Below are positions 54,900-62,080 of a stretch of 64,000 nucleotides of DNA, one piece after another. Below the pieces are notes generated by a model. That model worked only from the letters and a program-made list of their open reading frames with translations, did no database searches and had not been told where the DNA came from. The first letter of the stretch is position 1. The number at the start of each line of letters is the position of its first letter. Location: the NCBI GenBank assembly GCA_903873395.1, contig CAIQOJ010000087.1, positions 37,147 to 101,146 on the forward strand, written 5' to 3'. A program made the translations under genes and the position numbers. The DNA is from an uncultured Acidimicrobiaceae bacterium (GTDB lineage Bacteria; Actinomycetota; Acidimicrobiia; Acidimicrobiales; RAAP-2).

Positions 54900-56072
54900 C
54901 TACCGCGCTTGAGCCGGGGGTTCCCACGGTGCGGGTGCGGCAACGACCCCGGGTGGTACCTCGGTCCCTTCGGCCAGGGCAACGAACGGGCCAACCTGTG
55001 CGTTGGCGCCGATGACCGCGCGCTTTGCCACCGAGGACGTGATGCGCGCCCCCTCGCCCACCTCGGTATCGACCAGGTGCACGTCGGGACCGATCTCGGC
55101 ATGCTCGCCGATCGTGCACGCCCCCTGCAGGATCACACCGGGGAGTAGAACGACATCGGCGGCCAGGTCAACGTCGACGTCGATATAGGTGGTCTGGGGA
55201 TCCCACATCGTGACGCCACGACGCATCCATCGCTCGTTGATGCGGTCCCGCAACTCAGCTTCGGCTACCGCCAACTGCGCCCGATCGTTGACTCCTGCGG
55301 CCTCCATCGTGTCGTCAATCACCACTGATCCGACCCGATGGCCCGCCTCGTAGAGGACACCAATGACGTCGGTCAGGTAGTACTCGCCTTGTGCGTTGGC
55401 CGGGCTGACCCGCCGCAGCGACGGTGCCAACACGCTGCGCTTGAATACGTACATCGAGGTATTGACCTCACGAACCTCGCGCTCGTCTGCTGTGGCATCC
55501 CCGTGCTCGACCACCCGCGCCACGGCGTCGTCTCGTCCTCGAACCACTCGGCCGTAGCCAGTCGGATCGTCAAGTTCCGCGGTCAGAAGTGTGGCGGCGT
55601 CGTCGCTCTCGCGATGCACCCGGACGAGGCGAGCAACGGTGGCGGGCCGCAGTAGCGGCGTGTCACCGGGCAGGACCAGGACATCGCCCTCCTCGCCGCC
55701 CACCTCTTCGGGCAAGCCGGTGAGGGCCACCGACATGGCGTCGCCGGTCCCCCGCTGCTCCACCTGTTCTACGAACTCGATGACCATGCCCGGTGGAGCG
55801 TGCTCAATGAGCGTCTTGGTCACCCACTCGGCTCGGTGACCCACGACGACGACGACCCGAGCAACGGACAACTCGGCCAGTGCATCGAGTACGTGAAGGA
55901 CCATGGGCCGACCACACAGCCGGTGCAGTGGCTTGGGGCGCTCCGAGCGCATCCTCGTGCCGGCTCCAGCGGCGAGGACAACGACCGACAGAGGTCGCGC
56001 GTCAGAGGCACCGTCCGATGCAGGCTCGTCCCATTCGTCCAGGGGAACCTGGGGATAGGTGCGGATCACCAC
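54900..56072 (-). CDS. glmU: GlmU-like uridyltransferase lacking the acetyltransferase catalytic half
   Basis: 390 residues from GTG 56072 (GTG 56069 also possible). N-terminal nucleotidyltransferase: VVLAAGAGTRMRSERPKPLHRLCG (33-), EQRGTGDAM, VLPGDTPLL, EVNTSMYVF, then ANAQGEYYLTDVI and MEAAGVNDRAQL. The left-handed beta-helix starts (VLLPGVILQGACTIGEHAEIG, IGANAQVGPFVAL) but ends at ~365 with a Pro/Ala tail. The ~70-100 residues bearing the acetyltransferase His and GAGTITxNYDG loop of normal GlmU (450-495 residues) are missing. UTP transfer is likely retained; acetylation must come from elsewhere. prs follows. Confidence 0.88.
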   Translation of the reverse strand: MVIRTYPQVPLDEWDEPASDGASDARPLSVVVLAAGAGTRMRSERPKPLHRLCGRPMVLHVLDALAELSVARVVVVVGHRAEWVTKTLIEHAPPGMVIEFVEQVEQRGTGDAMSVALTGLPEEVGGEEGDVLVLPGDTPLLRPATVARLVRVHRESDDAATLLTAELDDPTGYGRVVRGRDDAVARVVEHGDATADEREVREVNTSMYVFKRSVLAPSLRRVSPANAQGEYYLTDVIGVLYEAGHRVGSVVIDDTMEAAGVNDRAQLAVAEAELRDRINERWMRRGVTMWDPQTTYIDVDVDLAADVVLLPGVILQGACTIGEHAEIGPDVHLVDTEVGEGARITSSVAKRAVIGANAQVGPFVALAEGTEVPPGVVAAPAPWEPPAQAR

Positions 56073-56191
56073 GAGAGCACGTCCGAAGCAGGCGGAGAAA
56101 CGGTCATGGGCCTAGTCTTGCCACGTCGGCGCACCTCGTGCGAACGATCCCCACGATCGCCCGCGCTCAACTCGCCAACCAACCACCGCCC

Positions 56192-57790
56192 ATGCCCACG
56201 CTGCCCACCGCAATCGATCCTGCATCCGACACGTTCCGTGCCAATGCGCGCGCCATGAGCGAAGGTCTCGATCTCGTCCAAGCCGAGCTCGAAGTGTCCC
56301 GTGCTGGCGGCGGAGCCCACTACGTAGAGCGGCACCGCAGCCGAGGCAAGCTCACCGCCCGAGAGCGCGTCGAGCTGCTGGTCGACCGAGATACGCCCTT
56401 TCTCGAGATCTGCCCCTTTGCCGCTTGGGGAACGGACTTCACCGTGGGGGCCTCGATGCTGTTGGGGATCGGTGTGGTCGAAGGAACCGAGTGCCTGGTG
56501 TCGGCCCATGACCCCACCGTCCGAGGCGGGGCCATGAACCCCTGGTCGTTCCGTAAGGGCGCTCGGGGTTCGGACATTGCACTCGCCAACCGGTTGCCCG
56601 TCATCAACCTGGTCGAGTCCGGTGGAGCCGACCTGCCGAGCCAAGCTGAACTCTTTATCCCCGGAGGCCGGGCGTTCCGAGACCTGACCCGGTCATCGGC
56701 CGCAGCCGTGCCGACGGTGGCCCTCGTCTTCGGCAACTCGACCGCAGGCGGAGCCTATGTGCCCGGCATGAGCGACTACATCGTCATGATCGAGCAACGC
56801 TCCAAGGTCTTCTTGGGTGGCCCGCCCCTGGTGAAGATGGCCACCGGTGAAGAGTCGACCGACGAAGAACTCGGTGGCGCATCGATGCACGCCCGCATCT
56901 CCGGCCTGGCCGACGAACTCGCCGTCGACGAGGTCGACGCCATCCGTCTGGGCCGCCAGATCGTCTCCCGCCTGAACTGGCGCAAGCAGGGTCCGGGTCC
57001 GTCGATGCCCGCCGATGAGCCGGTGCACGACCCAGACGAACTCTTGGGCATCGCTTCGGCCGATCCCAAGGTGCCCTTCGACCCCCGTGAAGTCCTGGCC
57101 CGGGTGGTGGACGGATCACGCTTTGACGAGTTCAAGCCCCACTACGGCACCAGCCTGGTCACCGGGTGGGCCTCGATCCACGGGTTCCCGGTCGGCATCT
57201 TGGCCAACCAGCGGGGGGTCCTCTTCTCAGAGGAGGCCCACAAGGCCACCCAGTTCATCCAACTGGCCAATCAGATCGACACCCCGTTGATCTTCTTGCA
57301 GAACACCACGGGATACATGGTGGGCAAGGAGTACGAACAGGGAGGAATCATCAAGCACGGGGCGATGATGATCAATGCGGTCTCTAACTCATCGGTCCCG
57401 CATCTGACACTCAACATCGGCGCCTCATATGGAGCCGGGAACTACGGCATGTGCGGTCGGGCCTATGACCCCCGCTTTCTCTTCGCCTGGCCCAACGCCC
57501 GTTCGGCCGTCATGGGTCCAGCCCAACTCGCAGGCGTGCTCTCCATCGTCGGTCGGGCCTCGGCCGAGTCCAAGGGCCTGCCGTTCGACGAGGAGGGGGA
57601 CGCCGCCATGCGGGCAATGGTCGAAGCCCAGATCGAGTCCGAGTCCCTACCCCTGCACCTGTCATCTCGCCTCTACGACGACGGGATCATCGACCCCCGC
57701 GATACTCGCACCGTGCTTGGCATGTGCCTGTCGGTCATCCACGGGTCCCCGATTGCCGGGACCCGGGGCTACGGCGTGTTCCGGATGTGA
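56192..57790 (+). CDS. Acyl-CoA carboxylase carboxyltransferase (MCC/GCC beta type)
   Basis: 532 residues from ATG 56192; the ORF-track start at 55880 lies inside glmU antisense. Crotonase-like N-half with RHRSRGKLTARERVELLVD, NLVESGGADLP, FGNSTAGGAYVPGMSDYIVMIE, FLGGPPLVKMATGE. C-half: PKVPFDPREVLARVVD, FLQNTTGYMVGKEYEQGG, GAGNYGMCGRAYDPRFLFAWPNA, SAVMGPAQLAGVL. The motif set and ~535-residue length match methylcrotonyl/geranyl-CoA carboxylase beta subunits. Divergent from glmU; next gene begins 2 nt later. Confidence 0.92.
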   Translation: MPTLPTAIDPASDTFRANARAMSEGLDLVQAELEVSRAGGGAHYVERHRSRGKLTARERVELLVDRDTPFLEICPFAAWGTDFTVGASMLLGIGVVEGTECLVSAHDPTVRGGAMNPWSFRKGARGSDIALANRLPVINLVESGGADLPSQAELFIPGGRAFRDLTRSSAAAVPTVALVFGNSTAGGAYVPGMSDYIVMIEQRSKVFLGGPPLVKMATGEESTDEELGGASMHARISGLADELAVDEVDAIRLGRQIVSRLNWRKQGPGPSMPADEPVHDPDELLGIASADPKVPFDPREVLARVVDGSRFDEFKPHYGTSLVTGWASIHGFPVGILANQRGVLFSEEAHKATQFIQLANQIDTPLIFLQNTTGYMVGKEYEQGGIIKHGAMMINAVSNSSVPHLTLNIGASYGAGNYGMCGRAYDPRFLFAWPNARSAVMGPAQLAGVLSIVGRASAESKGLPFDEEGDAAMRAMVEAQIESESLPLHLSSRLYDDGIIDPRDTRTVLGMCLSVIHGSPIAGTRGYGVFRM

Positions 57791-57792
57791 CC

Positions 57793-59931
57793 ATGGACAC
57801 CTCACACGCCCCCCAATCTCTGCCGAATACCTCGTCTCCGCCCACTCACTCGACGTCGGCGCGGCCCATTACCCGCCTGTTGGTGGCGAACCGAGGCGAG
57901 ATCGCCCGACGCATCTTCTCCACGGCCTCGCACATGGGAATCACCACGGTGGCCGTCTATTCGGATCCGGACGCTCATAGCCCACACGTGCTCGAAGCGG
58001 ACCTGTCGGTGCGCCTGCCTGGAAGCACGCCCACAGAGACATACCTGCGGGCCGACCTCCTCCTTGAGGCCGCCCGGGCCAGCGGGGCTGACGCCATCCA
58101 CCCTGGCTACGGGTTCTTGTCAGAGTCGGCCGAGTTCGCCCGGGCCGTCGTCGACGCCGGATACACCTGGGTTGGTCCGCCCGCCCCAGCGATCGAAGCC
58201 ATGGGTTCGAAGATCGGATCCAAGGATCGCATGCGATCCGCTGGCGTGCCCACGTTGGATTCCATCACCGTCGACGGCGATGCCTATCCAGCGATCGAAG
58301 CAGTGGATGCTCTCGGGTGGCCCGTGTTGGTCAAAGCATCTGCCGGCGGTGGCGGTCGAGGGATGCGCATCGTTGAGGGGCCCGGGGATCTCGCCGAAGC
58401 GCTGGACAGCGCCCGTCGCGAGGCAGCCTCGGCCTTCGGTGATGCCACCGTCTTCCTCGAGCGCTACGTCACCTCGCCTCGCCACATCGAAGTCCAGGTA
58501 CTTGCCGACACGCACGGCTCAGTAGTCGCCCTGTTCGAACGAGAGTGCTCGATCCAGCGACGTCACCAGAAGATCATCGAAGAGGCACCGTCCCCGGCTG
58601 TGGGACCTGAGCTTCGAGCGCGTCTTTCTGAGGCGGCCGTAGCGGCCGCCCGGGCCGTGGGCTACGTGAACGCGGGAACCGTCGAATTCGTTGTTGATGC
58701 CGCTGGCGAACCAGCCTTCTTGGAGATGAATACCCGGTTGCAAGTGGAGCACCCGGTGACCGAGGAGGTCAGTGGTCTCGATCTCGTGCGCCTTCAGCTG
58801 CTGGTCGCCAGCGGAGCACCACTTCCCGACGAGGTCCATGCTGCCGTGGCTCGGGGGCCGGTGGGTCACGCAATCGAGGTACGGCTCTATGCCGAGGACC
58901 CTGGAGCAGGATGGCGCCCTTCCACCGGGCGTCTCGAGCGCTTCGAGATCGACCGTGGCCGACCTGGGATCCGCGTCGACTCTGGCGTGCGGACCGGCGA
59001 CATCGTGAGTCCGCACTATGACCCCATGCTGGCCAAGGTCATCGTCCACGCGCCGACGAGGAGCGAGGCTGGCGCACGGCTGGCTGCCGCCCTCGCCGGT
59101 GCCCACATCCATGGGGTCACCACCAACCGCGACCTGCTCGTGCGCACCCTCCGACATCCGGACTTCGTATCCGGGCATACCGATACTGGATTCTTGGAAC
59201 GCCACGGACTCACGGGTCCCCAAGGGCTGGCCTCTTCCCTCGCCGATGCATCTGCCATCGGCCGGCACGCACTGGCTGCCGCCTTGGCCGCGCAGGCGGC
59301 TCGACGTCGAGAAGCAACGGTGTTGGCCGGACTTCCTTCGGGGTGGCGGGGCAATCCCTGGGACCACCAAGAGGTGTCCTTTGCGGTGGGTGACCGGACC
59401 GTGTCCATCGCCTATCGACTGGACCGTCGCCGTCACCGATCCCCCGACGGAGACCCTCGCCAAGAGGTGACCGAGGCCCTGGTGGATGGCGTGCCCGCCG
59501 ACCTCACGGTCCTTTCGTTCGAACCCGACAATGTGGTGATCGAAGCGTCCGGGGTGACCCGTTCCTATGCCGTCCACCTGGTGGGCACGACCGCCTACGT
59601 GGACGGGCCCGATGGAAGTTCGCGCCTCGAGCACATCGACCGGTTGCCCGAGCCCGCCGAGCTGGTGGTGGAAGGCTCCTCGCTCGCCCCCATGCCGGGC
59701 AACGTGGTCCGGGTGGCAGTCGCGTTAGGCGACACGGTGGCGACCGGAGCCACCCTGGTGGTACTCGAGGCCATGAAGATGGCGCACGCCGTGCGTGCGC
59801 CGTCGGGCGGCACGGTGTCCGAGATTGCCGTATCCGAAGGTGACCAGGTCGAGACGGGTCAGATCCTCGTGGTCGTTGACGTCGATGGCGATGCCACTGA
59901 CGCAACCACGGAAGTCGATACCGGGGCATGA
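57793..59931 (+). CDS. Biotin carboxylase-BCCP subunit of acyl-CoA carboxylase
   Basis: 712 residues from ATG 57793 (GTG 57787 overlaps the previous stop and is an alternative). Biotin carboxylase domain: LLVANRGEIARRIFSTA, ATP-grasp KASAGGGGRGMRIV, RECSIQRRHQKIIEEAPS, FLEMNTRLQVEHPVTE. A ~150-residue linker domain leads to the BCCP domain with LAPMPGNVV and the biotinylation site EAMKMAH (Lys near 662). With the carboxyltransferase it forms an MCC/GCC/PCC-type complex. The C-terminal acidic tail overlaps the AtuA-like ATG by 4 nt. Confidence 0.93.
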   Translation: MDTSHAPQSLPNTSSPPTHSTSARPITRLLVANRGEIARRIFSTASHMGITTVAVYSDPDAHSPHVLEADLSVRLPGSTPTETYLRADLLLEAARASGADAIHPGYGFLSESAEFARAVVDAGYTWVGPPAPAIEAMGSKIGSKDRMRSAGVPTLDSITVDGDAYPAIEAVDALGWPVLVKASAGGGGRGMRIVEGPGDLAEALDSARREAASAFGDATVFLERYVTSPRHIEVQVLADTHGSVVALFERECSIQRRHQKIIEEAPSPAVGPELRARLSEAAVAAARAVGYVNAGTVEFVVDAAGEPAFLEMNTRLQVEHPVTEEVSGLDLVRLQLLVASGAPLPDEVHAAVARGPVGHAIEVRLYAEDPGAGWRPSTGRLERFEIDRGRPGIRVDSGVRTGDIVSPHYDPMLAKVIVHAPTRSEAGARLAAALAGAHIHGVTTNRDLLVRTLRHPDFVSGHTDTGFLERHGLTGPQGLASSLADASAIGRHALAAALAAQAARRREATVLAGLPSGWRGNPWDHQEVSFAVGDRTVSIAYRLDRRRHRSPDGDPRQEVTEALVDGVPADLTVLSFEPDNVVIEASGVTRSYAVHLVGTTAYVDGPDGSSRLEHIDRLPEPAELVVEGSSLAPMPGNVVRVAVALGDTVATGATLVVLEAMKMAHAVRAPSGGTVSEIAVSEGDQVETGQILVVVDVDGDATDATTEVDTGA

Positions 59932-61772
59932 CTGAGCCCCTTCGGATCGCCAACTGCTCCGGCTTCTATGGCGATCGACTGTCAGCAGCTCGCGAGATGG
60001 TCGAAGGTGGGCCCATCGACGTACTTACCGGTGATTGGCTGGCCGAGCTCACCATGCTCATCCTCTGGAAGGGCATGCAACGCGATGCGTCCCGTGGTTG
60101 GGCGCACACGTTCTTGACGCAGATGGAAGACGTACTGGGCACCTGTGTCGACCGAGGCATCAAGGTGGTGACCAATGCCGGGGGCTTGAACCCCGCCGGT
60201 CTGGCCGATCAGATCCGCGTACTGGCTCAGAACCTGGGCATCAACGTCTCGGTCGCGCACATCGAAGGCGACGACGTGCTGGCCCGTATGGAATCACTCA
60301 CCGAGTCCGGACATCCATTCACCCACCTCGACACGGGACAACCACTCGACCAAGCCAGCGGGCCCGTGGTGTCGTCCAACGCGTATCTCGGCGCGTGGCC
60401 CATCGTCGAAGCCCTGTCGGGCGGAGCCGACGTTGTCGTCTGCCCTCGGGTCACCGACGCGTCGCTGGTGGTGGGCCCGGCAGCCTGGCACCACGGATGG
60501 AGTCCAGACGACCTCGATGCCCTGGCCGGAGCCGTGGTGGCCGGGCACGTGATCGAGTGTGGGCCACAAGCCACCGGGGGCAACTACGCCTTCTTTCACG
60601 AAGTACCCGGCCTCGAGCACCCCGGTTTCCCTCTAGCCGAGGTAGCTGCCGATGGTTCGGCGGTCATCACCAAGCACCCCGGCACCGGAGGCCTGGTATC
60701 GGTGGGGACCGTCACCGCCCAGCTCCTCTACGAGATCGGCGGCCACCGCTACCCCAACACCGACGTCGTAGCGCGTTTCGAGACCATCGAGATCGACCAG
60801 GTGGGGACGGACCGGGTTCGCCTGTCAGGCACCCGTGGCCTTGCGGCCCCGGCTGACGTCAAGGTCTGCATCAACCTGCTCGGCGGGTGGCGCAACTCGA
60901 TGACCTTTGTACTCACCGGCCTCGACATCGAAGCCAAAGCCGACCTGACCGTCCGGTCCCTCATCCACGCTCTGGGCGGGACGGATCAGTTCGCCGAGTT
61001 CGACGTCCGACTGATCCGCTCGGACAAAGAGGATGCCCCGACCAATGCCGAGGCAACTGCCCAACTGAGGATCACCGTCAAAGATGACGATGCTGAACGG
61101 GTAGGACGGCGCTTCTCCTCGGCCGCCACCGAGTTGGCGCTCGCCGGCTACCCGGGCTTGCACCTCACCGCGCCGCCAGGAGCGGCCACGGCCTACGGCG
61201 TCTACTGGCCAGCGCTGCTGCCTGCCGGATTGATCACGCCCGTCGTCATCCACCAAGACGGTCGCCGAGTCGATGTTCCCCATGCTGCAAACGTGGCTGC
61301 CAGTGACGCGGCGGTGGGGTCGAGAGAGTCTGTGGCGGACGTGGACGAGCAGGTAGCTACACGTTCGACGTCGGGCGAACCGAGTGCGTCGAGCATCCTT
61401 GAAGGAGACACCGTCAGAGAGAAGACGGACGGAGGTGAGACGGCGAGGCTTCCGCTTGGGACGATCATCGGGGCCCGCTCGGGCGACAAGGGCGGAAATG
61501 CCAACGTCGGCCTGTGGGCCCGGGATGACCAAGGGTGGGCCTGGCTCGAAAGCGAACTCACCTTGGAGCGATTCCGACAACTCCTTCCCGAAGCTGGCGA
61601 CTTGGACATCGAGCGCCATGTCTTCCCTAATCTGCGGGCACTCAACTTCGTCGTCATCGGGCTCCTAGGTGAAGGTGTGGCTTCGTCGACCCGACCCGAC
61701 CCTCAGGCCAAGGGACTCGGTGAGTACCTCCGCAGCCGGTTCGTCGACCTTCCGGTAGCTCTGATCCGCTGA
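59928..61772 (+). CDS. AtuA-like (DUF1446) protein
   Basis: 614 residues, ATGA overlap with the biotin carboxylase gene. AtuA/DUF1446 core: IANCSGFYGDRLSAAREMVEGG, VLTGDWLAELTM, TNAGGLNPAGLADQI, CPRVTDASLVVGPAAWHHGW, HVIECGPQATGGNYAFF. A C-terminal domain (LGTIIGARSGDKGGNANVGLWARD... HVFPNLRALNFVVIGLLGEGV) is the companion AtuA C-terminal module, here fused through an acidic linker. AtuA is required for acyclic-terpene use together with geranyl-CoA carboxylase in Pseudomonas, but its activity is not established. Here it caps an MCC/GCC-type operon, suggesting branched acyl-CoA or terpenoid breakdown. Confidence 0.88.
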   Translation: MTEPLRIANCSGFYGDRLSAAREMVEGGPIDVLTGDWLAELTMLILWKGMQRDASRGWAHTFLTQMEDVLGTCVDRGIKVVTNAGGLNPAGLADQIRVLAQNLGINVSVAHIEGDDVLARMESLTESGHPFTHLDTGQPLDQASGPVVSSNAYLGAWPIVEALSGGADVVVCPRVTDASLVVGPAAWHHGWSPDDLDALAGAVVAGHVIECGPQATGGNYAFFHEVPGLEHPGFPLAEVAADGSAVITKHPGTGGLVSVGTVTAQLLYEIGGHRYPNTDVVARFETIEIDQVGTDRVRLSGTRGLAAPADVKVCINLLGGWRNSMTFVLTGLDIEAKADLTVRSLIHALGGTDQFAEFDVRLIRSDKEDAPTNAEATAQLRITVKDDDAERVGRRFSSAATELALAGYPGLHLTAPPGAATAYGVYWPALLPAGLITPVVIHQDGRRVDVPHAANVAASDAAVGSRESVADVDEQVATRSTSGEPSASSILEGDTVREKTDGGETARLPLGTIIGARSGDKGGNANVGLWARDDQGWAWLESELTLERFRQLLPEAGDLDIERHVFPNLRALNFVVIGLLGEGVASSTRPDPQAKGLGEYLRSRFVDLPVALIR

Positions 61773-61815
61773 ACTTCTGCGCCGGCGGACCAGTTCCCAC
61801 GGCTTGCCCCGATGC

Positions 61816-61843
61816 CACACTCGCTCCATCTTGCGCGAGTGTG
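61816..61843 (+). terminator. Possible terminator hairpin after the AtuA-like gene
   Basis: CACACTCGC and GCGAGTGTG form a perfect 9-bp stem with a 10-nt loop, 43 nt after the stop. No T-tract follows, so intrinsic termination is uncertain. Confidence 0.4.
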
Positions 61844-61875
61844 CCCCGAAGCAGATCCACTTCGTTCCTTGATCG

Positions 61876-61893
61876 AACTGCTGATTCGCAGTT
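61876..61893. promoter_or_regulatory. Operator-like palindrome AACTGC-N6-GCAGTT over the -35
   Basis: Perfect 6-bp arms; the right arm overlaps the first two bases of the TTGACG -35. A further GCAGTT half-site is at 61921-61926, just past the -10. Confidence 0.5.
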
Positions 61894-61920
61894 GACGAGA
61901 AAAGGTTGCAACTCTATGGT
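61892..61920 (+). promoter_or_regulatory. Consensus sigma-70-type promoter TTGACG-N17-TATGGT
   Basis: -35 TTGACG 61892-61897, a 17-nt spacer, -10 TATGGT 61915-61920. This is the best housekeeping-type promoter I see in the window. Transcription would start near 61927, leaving a leader of about 150 nt before GTG 62081. Confidence 0.7.
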
Positions 61921-61930
61921 GCAGTTCAGT

Positions 61931-61996
61931 CGCCAACTGGTAGCAGTGAAGGTGCTACTCAGTTTCTGAACGCTGGGTCGCCAGTTTCAGTTGGCG
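61931..61996 (+). promoter_or_regulatory. Structured 5' leader with alternative stems
   Basis: CGCCAACTG (61931-61939) is perfectly complementary to CAGTTGGCG (61988-61996). Inside lies a GTAGCA-N7-TGCTAC hairpin (61940-61958). A competing local pair CGCCA/TGGCG (61979-61996) uses the same 3' arm. The two folds exclude each other, as in attenuators. No known riboswitch class is recognised. Confidence 0.5.
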
Positions 61997-62080
61997 CCTG
62001 GGTGGACGTCTCGGTGGACGTTTCGGTGGGGGTGCCTGTGGGGAGTCCGCTCCTTCCAGGCCACGACAAAGGGGGTGGGG

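Larger units (their letters stand above)
61773..62080. other. Intergenic/leader region before the FtsH-like gene
   Basis: 308 bases: a 9-bp-stem hairpin that could terminate the atuA operon (61816-61843), a palindrome, a consensus promoter, a structured leader, and GGTGGACG-type 12-bp repeats (62001-62036). A 17-codon ATG ORF at 61917 overlaps the -10 and is not called. Confidence 0.6.

Noticed and set aside
55880-56191. N-terminal extension of the carboxyltransferase in the ORF track
   Set aside because: It is antisense to glmU and Arg-rich; family alignment starts at the ATG at 56192.
61917-61970. 17-codon ATG ORF upstream of the FtsH-like gene
   Set aside because: Its ATG lies inside the -10 box and so is upstream of the likely transcription start.
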